DNA of 23,390 bases from assembly GCA_016210515.1 (NCBI GenBank), contig JACQTZ010000017.1, positions 1 through 23,390 of the forward strand, written 5' to 3'. The position numbers and the translations under genes are program-made. Under the pieces are notes generated by a model. The model worked only from the letters and a program-made list of their open reading frames with translations. It did not search any database and had not been told where the DNA came from. The first letter of the stretch is position 1. Each line of letters starts with the position of its first letter. This stretch comes from Chloroflexota bacterium. GTDB taxonomy: Bacteria; Chloroflexota; Dehalococcoidia; UBA2985. Shown piece by piece: positions 1 through 11,330 of this stretch.

Positions 1-1
1 C

Positions 2-772
2 TGCGGCTATGACCAGGAGGACGAGCCGGATGCTCCCCCCATAGCACCTGGCGGTGGGCAGGCGTGGCACATGGGGAGTCACTTTGCCTTCATTGCCATT
101 GGAGCGGCGCTGATACACCGGTCGGTGACAGGTCGGGGGCAGTACATAGACGTCTCTGTCCATGACTCATGCGCCCTGACCACCGAGATGCACGTCAATA
201 CCTATATCTACACCAAGCAGATAGTCCGCAGGCAGACCGGCCGCCACGCCGCTCCCACGCCCAACCAGAAGACACAGCACGTGTGCGCGGACGGCAAGTA
301 CATCAACGTCGCCGCTCAAATAGTGACGCGACTGACCGAAGAGCGGCTTCATGTCGTGGGAGACTGGATGAAGGAGCAGGGGCTGGGCGTGGACCTGATA
401 GAAGAAAAGTACCGGAATCCGGACGCGATTACCGACAACGAGCTGTTCCTCTTCTTCATTGCCAATATGGCTCGGGATGCCATGTATCACGGCGGGCAGA
501 GGCGGGGTTTCAACATGGGGGCGGTCTGGTCGCCCGACGAGGTGATGAAAGACCCGCACCTGCAGGACAGAAGGTTCTGGACAGCGGTGGAGCAACCGGA
601 GGTGGGTAAGACCTTCCTCCATCCTGGCCCCGCCGGCATTTTCAACGGCTCGCCCTGGCGCATCTCCCGGCGTGCGCCCCTTATCGGGGAGCACAACGAG
701 GAGATTCTGGGGAAAGAGCTGGGGCTGTCCAGGGCGGAGTTGAGCGTCCTGGCCGAGGGAGGCGTGGTCTAG
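2..772 (+). CDS. Class III (CaiB/BaiF family) CoA-transferase, 3' part of gene
   Basis: The frame is open from base 2 and runs in from outside the window, so the true start is missing; about 256 C-terminal residues are present. The first visible residues are a Gly/Pro-rich stretch before AWHMGSHFAF, followed by the GRGQYIDVSVHDSC segment typical of family III CoA-transferases (formyl-CoA transferase, carnitine CoA-transferase and relatives). The end of the protein, GEHNEEILGKELGLSRAEL, is also characteristic, since family members commonly end with a G-x-H-x-x-x-(I/V)-L motif. These enzymes move CoA between carboxylic acids in the cytoplasm. The substrate cannot be read from this fragment, and the catalytic Asp lies in the missing N-terminal half. 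An internal ATG at 71 is not a start, because the family match continues upstream of it. Confidence 0.88.
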   Translation, partial: CGYDQEDEPDAPPIAPGGGQAWHMGSHFAFIAIGAALIHRSVTGRGQYIDVSVHDSCALTTEMHVNTYIYTKQIVRRQTGRHAAPTPNQKTQHVCADGKYINVAAQIVTRLTEERLHVVGDWMKEQGLGVDLIEEKYRNPDAITDNELFLFFIANMARDAMYHGGQRRGFNMGAVWSPDEVMKDPHLQDRRFWTAVEQPEVGKTFLHPGPAGIFNGSPWRISRRAPLIGEHNEEILGKELGLSRAELSVLAEGGVV

Positions 773-839
773 CCTCGGTCTTCTGTGCCTCGAAGAGTCT
801 CGGCAAGCAGATGGTATCTTCGTGGAGGCGACTCCATGG

Positions 840-875
840 GTTGGCCTGAGGGCTAGCACTAGCCTGCAGGCCAAC
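840..875. repeat. Long near-perfect hairpin downstream of the CoA-transferase gene
   Basis: Outer arms GTTGGCCT (840-847) and AGGCCAAC (868-875) enclose inner arms GGCTAG (851-856) and CTAGCC (859-864). They are separated by 3-nt mismatched bulges and a 2-nt loop. It lies 68 bp past the CoA-transferase stop, where a terminator would be expected, but no T-tract follows. It could be a factor-dependent terminator, an mRNA 3'-end stabiliser or a small mobile hairpin. Confidence 0.5.
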
Positions 876-1033
876 TGACCTTTGGGAACGGGGGTCCAGC
901 GCTGGCGTATCCCTCTGAGTGTGCCCCTCAGCATCAGAGACGCCTCCCGCCGCTGATTGCTAACTGAAAGTCCGCTCTTTTGACTAAGGGCGGGCCTCTG
1001 TCAAGAGACGGGCACGGCTCTCCATTGCCACAT

Positions 1034-1185
1034 GCCATTCCGAGGAGCGGAGCGACGAGGAATCTGGCAGGCTACGGGAAAAGGGGAGTGCAGAGGGGCG
1101 AAGCCCCTTCGCCGGGAGTCTGAGGGTGTCCCTCAGATACAAATCTCCTTCCCCCTTCCTGGCTAGGAGGGGGGAAGGGGGATGG
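1034..1185. repeat. Cluster of intergenic hairpin repeats
   Basis: The cluster starts with a segment ATTCC...GGAAT rich in gaggagcggagcg (about 1036-1063). AGGGGC-gaa-GCCCCT (1094-1108) follows, then CTGAGGG-tgt-CCCTCAG (1120-1136), then a long pyrimidine/purine inverted pair around 1145-1185. Hairpin blocks of this style are, to my knowledge, frequent dispersed intergenic repeats in Dehalococcoidia and related genomes. A single window cannot show the other copies. Confidence 0.45.
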
Positions 1186-1214
1186 TCGAAGGAGTTGGAG
1201 TTGTTCAGCACTAT

Positions 1215-1258
1215 GCTAGGGCTTATGCTATCAACAAGGTCGCAGGCCCTAGCTTTTT
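1215..1258 (+). terminator. Candidate rho-independent terminator or hairpin repeat
   Basis: Arms GCTAGGGC (1215-1222) and GCCCTAGC (1246-1253) are perfectly complementary over 8 bp. A loop of about 23 nt separates them and TTTTT (1254-1258) follows. The loop is larger than in standard terminators and the nearest plus-strand gene end is 440 bp away, so it may instead belong to the repeat cluster. A further small hairpin, GAGCC-gaaa-GGCTC, is at 1302-1315. Confidence 0.35.
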
Positions 1259-1387
1259 CAGGACCTTACTCCTTTGGAACACTCAAGGCAGACTGGGATC
1301 TGAGCCGAAAGGCTCGGGATGACAGTAGTGGCGCTATTCTTACGGGCGAGCGCAGTGCGCCCACGCATGTTACCTCCATTGTGGCTA

Positions 1388-1396
1388 TGCTATAAT
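1388..1396 (+). promoter_or_regulatory. Extended -10 promoter for the prs-secA-polX operon
   Basis: TGC-TATAAT is a perfect extended -10 element (TGn followed by the consensus hexamer at 1391-1396). The region 15-17 bp upstream has no good -35 hexamer, as expected for extended -10 promoters. Transcription would start near 1402-1404, leaving a leader of about 85 nt before the prs start at 1489. Confidence 0.6.
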
Positions 1397-1424
1397 CGCG
1401 CTATAGGGAGAGGTACGTGCGTTG

Positions 1425-1441
1425 GGCCGCGGAACGCGGCC
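1425..1441 (+). promoter_or_regulatory. Hairpin in the prs mRNA leader
   Basis: GGCCGCG-gaa-CGCGGCC is a perfect 7-bp GC-only stem with a 3-nt loop. It lies between the promoter and the prs ribosome binding site, about 48 bp before the start codon. There is no T-tract, so it is not a classical attenuator. It could stabilise the 5' end of the operon mRNA or affect ribosome loading. Confidence 0.35.
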
Positions 1442-1488
1442 TGATGGCGGGGGTACCATCACATCAAACGGGAGCTAATAAGGAGACA

Positions 1489-2436
1489 ATGCTTCGCCAA
1501 GATGAACTGAAAGTATTCGTCGGAACAGCCCATCCCACCCTGGCCCAGGACATCTGCCAGTACCTGAACATCCCCGTAGGAAAGTCCAACGTTTTCAAGT
1601 TCAGCAACGACAACACTTTTGTCCAGATACTGGAGAATATCCGCCAGCGAGATGTCTTTCTCATCCAGCCCTTCGCCTATCCCGTCAACGACCACATCAT
1701 GGAGCTCTTGATAATGCTGGATGCCGCCAAGCGTGCCTCGGCGGGGCGCATCACCGCTGTCGTACCCTACTACGCCTATGGCCGCACGGACAAGAAGGAC
1801 CAGCCCAGGGTTCCCATCACAGCCAGGCTGGTGGCCGACCTCCTTACCGCCGCCGGAGCCAACCGGGTGCTTACGGTAGACCTCCATGCAGGACAGATAC
1901 AGGGATTCTTCAACATTCCGGTGGACGAGCTTACGGGCCTGCCCATTCTGGCCCGGTACTTTCAGGACAAAGGGCTGGATAACCTGGTGGTGGTCGCGGT
2001 GGACATCGGCATCAGCAAACGCGCGCGAGACATGGCGGCTCGCCTGAAGGCACCCCTGGCCATCATCGAAAAGCGGCGCATCGGCAACGGAGAGAGCACC
2101 GAGAGTCTCAACATCATTGGTGACGTGGCCGGAAAGACGGCCCTTACTTTTGACGATGAGACTGACACAGCCGGCTCTCTTATGGCCGCTGTGGAGGCCT
2201 TGCACAAGGCTGGCGTGAAAGATGTTTACTCTTGCTGCACTCACGGCGTCCTCTCCGGGCCTGGGGCCAGGAGGGTGGAGCAGAGCTCCATCAGGGAACT
2301 GGTGGTGACGGACACCCTTCCGGTGCCCCAGGAGAAGCGCAATGGCAAGATAACGGTGCTTTCGGTGGCTCCCCTGCTGGGAGAGGCCATACGGCGGATT
2401 CATGAAGGGCTTTCCGTGGGAGCCATGTTCGAGTAG
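1489..2436 (+). CDS. prs: Ribose-phosphate pyrophosphokinase (PRPP synthetase)
   Basis: It makes 5-phosphoribosyl-1-diphosphate from ribose 5-phosphate and ATP, the precursor of nucleotides, His, Trp and NAD. The 315-aa length is normal. Family features in order: KVFVGTAHPTLAQDICQYL at the N-terminus; the F-SNDNTFVQI segment of the ribose-phosphate site; RDVFLIQPFAYPVNDHIMELLIM; the flexible-loop region PYYAYGRTDKKDQPR; VLTVDLHAGQIQGFF; and the PRPP-binding motif LTFDDETDTAGSL near residue 225, which departs from the usual VDDMIDTAGT. I chose ATG 1489 because AAGGAG lies just before it and homology begins at this Met; an upstream in-frame start at 1417 has neither. It is the first gene of an operon, with secA starting 15 bp after its stop. 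Confidence 0.95.
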   Translation: MLRQDELKVFVGTAHPTLAQDICQYLNIPVGKSNVFKFSNDNTFVQILENIRQRDVFLIQPFAYPVNDHIMELLIMLDAAKRASAGRITAVVPYYAYGRTDKKDQPRVPITARLVADLLTAAGANRVLTVDLHAGQIQGFFNIPVDELTGLPILARYFQDKGLDNLVVVAVDIGISKRARDMAARLKAPLAIIEKRRIGNGESTESLNIIGDVAGKTALTFDDETDTAGSLMAAVEALHKAGVKDVYSCCTHGVLSGPGARRVEQSSIRELVVTDTLPVPQEKRNGKITVLSVAPLLGEAIRRIHEGLSVGAMFE

Positions 2437-2451
2437 GGGAGATGGTGCCCA

Positions 2452-5082
2452 ATGCTTGGCAAACTCTTTGGCTTTCTTGCTGACTCCAACGATAAGGCCG
2501 TGAACAGGCTCCAACCCCTGGTGGAGGAGATCAACGAGCTGGAGCCAGCGTGGGAAAAGCTCTCCAACGATGCCCTGAAGGCCAAGACTCAGGAGCTCAA
2601 GGAGGCTCTCCAGCACGGCAAAGACATGGATGACTTGTTGCCCCAGGCCTTCGCTTCGGTGAGAGAGGCAGCCAAGCGTACCCTTGGCCAGAGGCACTTC
2701 GACGAGCAGCTCATGGGGGGCATTGTCCTCCACCAGGGCAAGATCGCCGAGATGAAGACTGGCGAGGGGAAGACCCTGGTGGCTACCCTCCCCGTCTACC
2801 TCAATGCCCTTACCGGACGTGGTGTCCACGTAGTGACGGTGAACGACTACCTGGCCCGGCGGGACACCCAGTGGATGGGCCCCATCTACGATTTGCTGGG
2901 CCTTAGCGTTGGCTGCCTTCAGCACGAGGCCTCGTTCCTGTACGACGCCACGTTTGAGAAGGAAGGCGCCTCGCTGGCCAGGATGAGGCCCGTAGGCAGA
3001 AGAGACGCCTACGCCGCAGACATCACCTATGGCACCAACAACGAGTTCGGTTTCGACTACTTGCGGGACAACATGGTGGTAGACCTGTCCCAGATGGTGC
3101 AGAAAGAGTTGCACTACGCCATAGTGGACGAGGTGGACAACATCCTCATCGACGAAGCCAGGACTCCCCTCATCATCAGCGGCCCTGCCGAGGAGTCCGC
3201 CCAGCTCTACGCCAACTTCGCCCGCCTGGTGCCTCGTCTGCACCAGGAAGAGGACTACACCATCGACGAAAAGCAGCGCACCATTGCCCTCACAGACTCT
3301 GGCGTGGGCAAGATGGAGCAGTGGCTCAACCTGGGCAACCTGTACGACCCCAGCAACTACATCTACACCCACTACATAGAGAACGCCCTGAGAGCACTCA
3401 AGCTATACGGCCGTGACAAGGAGTACGTGGTCAAGGACGGTGAGGTCGTCATCGTGGACGACTTCACCGGGCGGCTCATGCCAGGCCGGCGCTACTCCGA
3501 CGGCCTCCATCAGGCCATCGAGGCCAAAGAGGGCGTGAAAGTACAGCGGGAGAGCATCACCTACGCCACCATTACCCTTCAGAACTACTTCCGCATGTAT
3601 CAGAAGCTGGCGGGCATGACCGGCACCGCTGCCACCGAGGCGGAGGAGCTATCCAAGATATACAAGCTGGAGGTGGTGGTAATCCCTACCCACGAGCCTA
3701 TGATTCGCCAGGACTTTCCAGACCTGGTCTATGCCACGGAGAAGGCCAAGTTTCAGGCCATAGCCGAAGACGTGGAGCAGCTATCCCAAGAAGGGCGTCC
3801 CGTTCTGATTGGCACCGTCTCCATCGAGAAATCGGAGTTGTTGAGCGATATTCTCAAGCGCCGTGGCATCTCCTGCCAGGTGCTCAATGCCAAGCAGCAT
3901 GAGATGGAGGCCACCATCGTGGCCCAGGCAGGACGTCCCGGTGCCGTCACCGTGGCTACCAACATGGCCGGCCGCGGCACAGACATAATCCTTGGAGGCA
4001 ACCCGTCAAGCCTGGATATGTCCCCCCAGCAGTGGCAGGAGGCCCACAACAAGGTGGTGGCCCTGGGAGGTTTGCACATCATCGGCACGGAGCGTCACGA
4101 GTCCCGGCGCATAGACAACCAGCTCCGAGGCCGCGCTGGACGCCAGGGAGACCCCGGCTCCTCGCGCTTCTACGTCTCCCGGGAGGACGACGTGATGCGT
4201 CGTGTTGGAGGAGACCGCATAAAAGGGATCATGGAGTGGGCAGGGATGGGGGAGGATGTCCCCATCGAGAACCGCCTGGTCAGCAAGTCCATCGAGGCGT
4301 CCCAGAGCAAGGTGGAGGGCTTCCACTTCGAGATACGCAAACACCTGGTGGAGTACGACGACGTCGCCAACATGCACCGAAACGTCATCTACTCCGAGCG
4401 GCATAAGATACTGGAGGGCGCAGACCTCAAGGCCAATATCCAGGAGATGGTGCATAAGGAGCTTTCCGCCCTGGGGGCAGCCCATCTCTCGGGTGAGAAC
4501 AGTGAGAACTGGGACCTGAATGCCTTCATAGGGGAGATGAACACCATACTCCCTATGCCTCCAGACTTGACCCAGAGCAGCATGTCCAACATGCATCCAA
4601 GAGAGGTTGAAGAGCGCCTGGTAGAGCTTGCTGATGCCCTGTACGAGGAGAAGGAGAGCCAGATTGGCGCTGAAGAAATGCGCACCCTGGAGCGTCTGGT
4701 GATGCTGCGCACCATAGACTCCCACTGGGTGCAGCACCTCACCTCCATGGAAAACCTCCGCCAGGGCATAGGCCTTCAGGCCTTTGGCCAGCGAGACCCC
4801 CTGGTCATGTACAAGCGGGAAGGCCACGAGATGTTCCAGAACCTCCTGGGCCGCATCCAGCACGACATCGTTCACACCATCTTCAGGGTGGGGCTGGCGG
4901 CCCAGCCCGGGACTCATAGGGTTCAGAGGCCCCAGTCGAAGGAGACCGTGGTCAGCGCCGTGGCGGCGCGGCAGCGGCAAGGGCAGGCCGTCGTCGCGAG
5001 CGGTGGCAAGGTAGGCCGCAACGACCCGTGCCCCTGTGGCAGCGGCAAGAAGTACAAGCGGTGCCACGGGATGGCGGCATAG
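2452..5082 (+). CDS. secA: Preprotein translocase ATPase subunit SecA
   Basis: This is the cytoplasmic motor ATPase that pushes secretory proteins through the SecYEG channel. At 876 aa it has the standard domain order. The Walker A motif MKTGEGKT is at residues 101-108, followed by the [10 protein letters not shown] helicase motif. The DEAD-type Walker B region with [20 protein letters not shown] is near residue 226. The preprotein cross-linking domain and second helicase half follow, including NMAGRGTDI and [18 protein letters not shown]. The helical scaffold contains IDSHWVQHL. The C-terminal zinc-binding SEC-C motif [19 protein letters not shown] binds Zn and SecB or ribosomes. GGGGAG lies 11 nt before the start. 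No frameshift or missing key residue was seen. Confidence 0.97.
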   Translation: MLGKLFGFLADSNDKAVNRLQPLVEEINELEPAWEKLSNDALKAKTQELKEALQHGKDMDDLLPQAFASVREAAKRTLGQRHFDEQLMGGIVLHQGKIAEMKTGEGKTLVATLPVYLNALTGRGVHVVTVNDYLARRDTQWMGPIYDLLGLSVGCLQHEASFLYDATFEKEGASLARMRPVGRRDAYAADITYGTNNEFGFDYLRDNMVVDLSQMVQKELHYAIVDEVDNILIDEARTPLIISGPAEESAQLYANFARLVPRLHQEEDYTIDEKQRTIALTDSGVGKMEQWLNLGNLYDPSNYIYTHYIENALRALKLYGRDKEYVVKDGEVVIVDDFTGRLMPGRRYSDGLHQAIEAKEGVKVQRESITYATITLQNYFRMYQKLAGMTGTAATEAEELSKIYKLEVVVIPTHEPMIRQDFPDLVYATEKAKFQAIAEDVEQLSQEGRPVLIGTVSIEKSELLSDILKRRGISCQVLNAKQHEMEATIVAQAGRPGAVTVATNMAGRGTDIILGGNPSSLDMSPQQWQEAHNKVVALGGLHIIGTERHESRRIDNQLRGRAGRQGDPGSSRFYVSREDDVMRRVGGDRIKGIMEWAGMGEDVPIENRLVSKSIEASQSKVEGFHFEIRKHLVEYDDVANMHRNVIYSERHKILEGADLKANIQEMVHKELSALGAAHLSGENSENWDLNAFIGEMNTILPMPPDLTQSSMSNMHPREVEERLVELADALYEEKESQIGAEEMRTLERLVMLRTIDSHWVQHLTSMENLRQGIGLQAFGQRDPLVMYKREGHEMFQNLLGRIQHDIVHTIFRVGLAAQPGTHRVQRPQSKETVVSAVAARQRQGQAVVASGGKVGRNDPCPCGSGKKYKRCHGMAA

Positions 5083-5120
5083 GGGATAGGGGTCTGGGGA
5101 GAACAGAAGAGGACCTGGAG

Positions 5121-6908
5121 ATGAGCCGCAACCTATCCAATGAGGATGAGACATGCGAAAAGCTGGCTACCATGAACAACGCTCAGATAGCTAAAGTCTT
5201 CGAGAACATCGCTAATCTCCTGGAGCTCCAGGGGGACTCGGCCTTCAAGATTCGCGCCTACCAACGGGCCGCCCGCACCATCGAGCATCTGCCTGTAGAG
5301 CTGTCCCAGTTGCTCAACGAAGAGAAGGATCTCCGGCGGATTCCAGGCATAGGAGAGGCCATAGAGAGCAAAATCCAGGAGCTGGTGGCCACGGGACGGC
5401 TGGAGTACCTGGAAAAGCTGATAGGTGAGTTCCCAGAGGGTATCCTGGCCCTGATGGATGTGCCTGGAGTAGGCCCAAAGACTGCCATGCGCATCAGCAA
5501 GGAGATGGGCATATCCACGGTAGAGGCCCTGGAGCAGGCCATTGTGGAAGGCAGGCTGGCGACCCTGCCCCGGCTGGGGGAGAAAACCGCGGGAAACATC
5601 CTTCGCCACATCCGTTCCCTGCGCACCAAGGACCAGCGCATTCCCCTGGGTCGCGCCCTGCCCATCGCGGAGCAGGTCATAGGTGCCCTTAGACAGACGT
5701 GTTCGGGGATTCAGCACATCGACGCGGCGGGCAGCCTCCGACGATGGCAGGAGACCATAGGTGATATAGACATAATGGGGAGCGCAGAAGACCCGGAGGA
5801 GGTCATCAACTGCTTTGTGGAGCTGCCCCTGGTTGAGGAAGTCCTGGTTCACGGCCCTACCAAGGCCAGCGTGGTCGTCCACGGTGGGCTTCAGGTAGAC
5901 CTGCGCATGGTGGAGGGCAGCAGCTACGGTGCTCTTATCCAGTACTTCACCGGGAGCAAGCAGCACAACATACTCCTGCGAGAGTTCGCCAACAGGATGG
6001 GCCTCTCTCTGAACGAGTATGGAATCGCCCATGTGAAGACGGAGCAGGTCGAGAGGTTCGCAGACGAAAGGTCATTCTATGCCCGCCTGGGCTTGCAGTT
6101 CATTCCACCGGAGCTAAGAGAAGGGCTTCGTGAGGTGGAGATGGCTGCCCGCCAGGCCCTGCCAACCCTGGTGGAGCTGAAAGACGTCAGAGGAGACCTC
6201 CACTGCCACACCAACGAGAGTGATGGCCACGACTCTCTGGAGTCCATGGTGGAAGCTGCGCGCCTGCGCGGATACGAGTACGTGGCCATCACGGATCACT
6301 CCGTTGGACGCGGTATCGCCAGCGGCCTGAGCGAAGAGCGGCTGATACAGCAGTTGGCCCGTATCCGATCCCTGGACCGAAGCCTGTTGGACATAAAAGT
6401 CCTGGCAGGCTCCGAGGTGGACATCCGGTCCGACGGCTCCCTTGACTACCCGGATGAGCTGCTGAGCCAGCTAGATGTGGTGGTGGCGTCAGTGCACTCG
6501 GCCATGGGGCAAGAACGGGGCAAAATGACCGACAGGATAGTCAGGGCCATGCACAACCCCCACGTGGATGTCGTTGGCCATCTTACCTGTCGTCTCATGG
6601 GGGAGAGGGAGCCTGTGGACCTGGACGTGGAGGCCATTTTCAAGGCCGCCGTGGAAACCTCCACCGCCCTGGAGGTTAACGCCTCTCCAGAGCGCTTGGA
6701 CCTGAAGGACATCCATGTCTTGCGAGCCAGGGAGCTGGGAGTGCCCCTCGTCATCAGCACCGATGCCCATGCCACAGAGCACCTGGATAACATGCGCTTC
6801 GGAGTGGCAACGGCCCGCAGGGGCTGGTGCCAGGCAGGGGACATCCTGAACACACGACCCCTGGGGGAGTTCCTGCCTCTCCTCCACCGAAAGTCAGAGT
6901 CTTTCTAA
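5121..6908 (+). CDS. polX: DNA polymerase/3'-5' exonuclease PolX
   Basis: Bacterial family X polymerase fused to a PHP phosphoesterase domain, implicated in base-excision and gap-filling repair. It is 595 aa, close to the usual 570-580. The N-terminal helix-hairpin-helix region carries IPGIGEAIESKIQEL and VPGVGPKTAMRI (about residues 70-125). The polymerase active site shows AAGSLRRWQETIGDIDIM, with the catalytic GDID pair, and later VDLRMV. The PHP domain starts at GDLHCHTNESDGHDSLESM (about residue 355), with YVAITDHS, GSEVDI, SVHSAMGQ and ISTDAHA as metal ligands. ATG 5121 is preferred because AGAGGA sits 7 nt upstream; ATG 5173 (MNNAQIAKVFENIA) fits the shortest homologues but has no ribosome binding site. 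It starts 38 bp after secA. Confidence 0.95.
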   Translation: MSRNLSNEDETCEKLATMNNAQIAKVFENIANLLELQGDSAFKIRAYQRAARTIEHLPVELSQLLNEEKDLRRIPGIGEAIESKIQELVATGRLEYLEKLIGEFPEGILALMDVPGVGPKTAMRISKEMGISTVEALEQAIVEGRLATLPRLGEKTAGNILRHIRSLRTKDQRIPLGRALPIAEQVIGALRQTCSGIQHIDAAGSLRRWQETIGDIDIMGSAEDPEEVINCFVELPLVEEVLVHGPTKASVVVHGGLQVDLRMVEGSSYGALIQYFTGSKQHNILLREFANRMGLSLNEYGIAHVKTEQVERFADERSFYARLGLQFIPPELREGLREVEMAARQALPTLVELKDVRGDLHCHTNESDGHDSLESMVEAARLRGYEYVAITDHSVGRGIASGLSEERLIQQLARIRSLDRSLLDIKVLAGSEVDIRSDGSLDYPDELLSQLDVVVASVHSAMGQERGKMTDRIVRAMHNPHVDVVGHLTCRLMGEREPVDLDVEAIFKAAVETSTALEVNASPERLDLKDIHVLRARELGVPLVISTDAHATEHLDNMRFGVATARRGWCQAGDILNTRPLGEFLPLLHRKSESF

Positions 6909-7590
6909 TGGACGGCTACACTCCAGGTTCAGACCCTCTGAGCAACGTTCAGGCCATAGCGCACCTGAAGCGCGCCATGGCCCAGGGAAGGGAGTGGATG
7001 CCGGCCTTGCTGGAAGCCATGGCCCTCTGGACACTTCCGGAAGAGGTGTACCAGGACCAGCACCACAGATACCTCCTCGATGGAGAAGCCTTCGACCTGC
7101 TGCTGCTGGCGGAGCGCCTTCTGGCGGAGGTGGACGGCCTGGTGCCGAAGGAGGAGAAGAGGGATCTGCTCCTTTCTGGTGATGTCTCCCACAACCTGAC
7201 GGAAAACGAGTTCAAGGGTCTGCTGGGGCCGCAGAAGTACAGCGCTTATCTTAACTACTGGTATGGGGTGGTGGTGGAAGAGGCCATCCTCCAGTCTGCC
7301 GAAGAGGAGGAACGGAAGAGGCTCCACAGCGGCGGTCTGCGTGGGGTTTTTGGGGTTAAAGAGCGGGCTTTTCTACACGTCTATGGAGCTGAGCGTGAGG
7401 AGCTCCAGCGACAGTTTCGGGAGGGAAAGGGGTATCCCGAGTCGGCCAGCTGGACCCAGACCGAGGCCAAAGAGTTCACCTACTGGCTGTTCAAGTACCG
7501 CCTGATTCACGGCGAAGGTGCCCGTGTAGCCAGCGACACCCGGAAAGGCCTGCTGTTTCTTCAGAAGAGGCGTGCCCGGGCGCGAAAGAG

Positions 7591-7594
<4 letters not shown>
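6908..7594 (+). CDS. Conserved protein of unknown function, coupled to polX
   Basis: The 228-aa product starts MDGYTPGSDPLSNVQAIAHLKRAM. Its ATG shares one base with the polX stop (TAATG), which implies translational coupling. The protein is charged and helical, with no signal peptide, membrane segment or metal-binding cluster that I can see. It has a Leu-rich helix around residue 60 (DLLLLAERLLAEV), a YLNYWYGVVVEEAIL helix near residue 115, and a basic tail (LFLQKRRARARKS). I do not recognise a named domain. Its place after polX suggests nucleic-acid metabolism, but that is inference only. Its stop overlaps the convergent valS stop in the sequence TTAA (7591-7594), so the two genes meet with no spacer and no separate terminator. 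Confidence 0.8.
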
Positions 7595-10425
<2,831 letters not shown>

Positions 10426-10502
10426 GTTGAAAAAAGGCGTACGGCTTGTTCAACGGTGGCGGTTTACCAATCAGCCCATTCTATCTACTCCCAGTGGCTC
10501 GG

Positions 10503-11330
10503 TCAACGTGGGTCATTGCCAGGCGGCGTGCCAGGATGGTGGTCTGCGGATGGGTCGAGGGCTTGATACCCGTTCTGGAGACGCTCCTGGGCGTTAGAGG
10601 CGAACAACCGTACCCCTGCATCCACATCCCTGGACATGGATGCCACCAGGTGGAGTGCCTCCCCCAGCTCCAGAAGAGACCAGGCCGCGTTCCGCCGTAC
10701 CCACGGCTTGGAGTCGGTGAGGGCGATGCAGAGGGCTGAGACGCTCTCCCTGTCTCCCAGAGCTCCCAGGGCGTAGGCGGCCGCGCCCCGCAGGTGCTCG
10801 TCGGGGTCACGCATGAACATCCGCACGGGCGCAATGGCCGCGGCCTGGCCCAGGCGGTAGAGTGCCCGCACCGCGCTCAGCCGCACAGAGCGGGCCTCGT
10901 CTTCCAGGATGGGCACCACATCCAGAGCGGCCTCTGTTTGGCCCCGGCCTGCTATCACGTGAAGAGACCAGGCCCTGGCGATGGGGCTTTCTTGCTTTAG
11001 AGCCTTCAGGAGAGCGTCGTCGGCTAGGCGGCTGTCGAAGTGCATCAGGGCATCGGCTGCCTGCTGGCGCACCCAGGAATCCGCGTCTCCCAGAGTGCGG
11101 CAGAGGGCAGGCAGGGTATCGGGTTCCTGGAGCCGGCCCAGCGCGTAGGCGGACCAGCCTCGCACCCAGGAGGAGGGGTCGGAAAGCGCCTGAAGCAGCG
11201 GCTCCAGAGCGCCCTTTTCCTGCGACTGCCCCAGCTCCAGAGCAACGCAACCTCGGGTGTACTCCGATGAGTCACTCCTCAGGAGCTGTATGAGCGCTCT
11301 TGGATTTCCGTCCGAAGCAGGGCCTGGCAT
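10503..11330 (-). CDS. HEAT-repeat (PBS lyase-like) protein
   Basis: A 275-aa protein made almost wholly of about 30-residue alpha-helical repeats. Recurring cores are SSWVRGWSAYALGRLQEPDTLPAL, DSWVRQQAADALMHF, ARSVRLSAVRALYRLGQ, EHLRGAAAYALGALGDRESVSAL and KPWVRRNAAWSLLELGEA. These match the bacterial HEAT/PBS-lyase repeat pattern, a scaffold for protein binding. The lyase function itself is not implied, because no phycobilin genes are nearby. No signal peptide was seen, so it is probably cytoplasmic. Its ATG directly abuts the MFS stop (TAGATG), indicating one mRNA, and valS follows after 77 bp. The partner is unknown. Confidence 0.85.
   Translation of the reverse strand: MPGPASDGNPRALIQLLRSDSSEYTRGCVALELGQSQEKGALEPLLQALSDPSSWVRGWSAYALGRLQEPDTLPALCRTLGDADSWVRQQAADALMHFDSRLADDALLKALKQESPIARAWSLHVIAGRGQTEAALDVVPILEDEARSVRLSAVRALYRLGQAAAIAPVRMFMRDPDEHLRGAAAYALGALGDRESVSALCIALTDSKPWVRRNAAWSLLELGEALHLVASMSRDVDAGVRLFASNAQERLQNGYQALDPSADHHPGTPPGNDPR

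Larger units (their letters stand above)
773..1488. other. Non-coding stretch between the CoA-transferase gene and prs
   Basis: I find no convincing gene here: the open frames lack family features and cross hairpins. The stretch holds a long hairpin (840-875), a block of dispersed-type intergenic repeats (about 1034-1185 and 1302-1325), a hairpin followed by five Ts (1215-1258), the prs promoter (1388-1396) and a hairpin in the prs leader (1425-1441). Confidence 0.7.

Noticed and set aside
1459..3372. 637-codon open frame on the minus strand opposite prs and secA
   Set aside because: It is the antisense shadow of two clearly recognised genes; it is rich in His/Val/Leu from reverse-complemented codons and has no family features.
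4006..5154. 382-codon minus-strand frame opposite secA
   Set aside because: Antisense shadow of the secA 3' half, crossing the conserved SEC-C coding region; no ribosome binding site or motif.
10426..10502. T-box leader upstream of valS
   Set aside because: No specifier stem, no conserved T-box sequence and no terminator hairpin can be placed in the 77 bp before the start.
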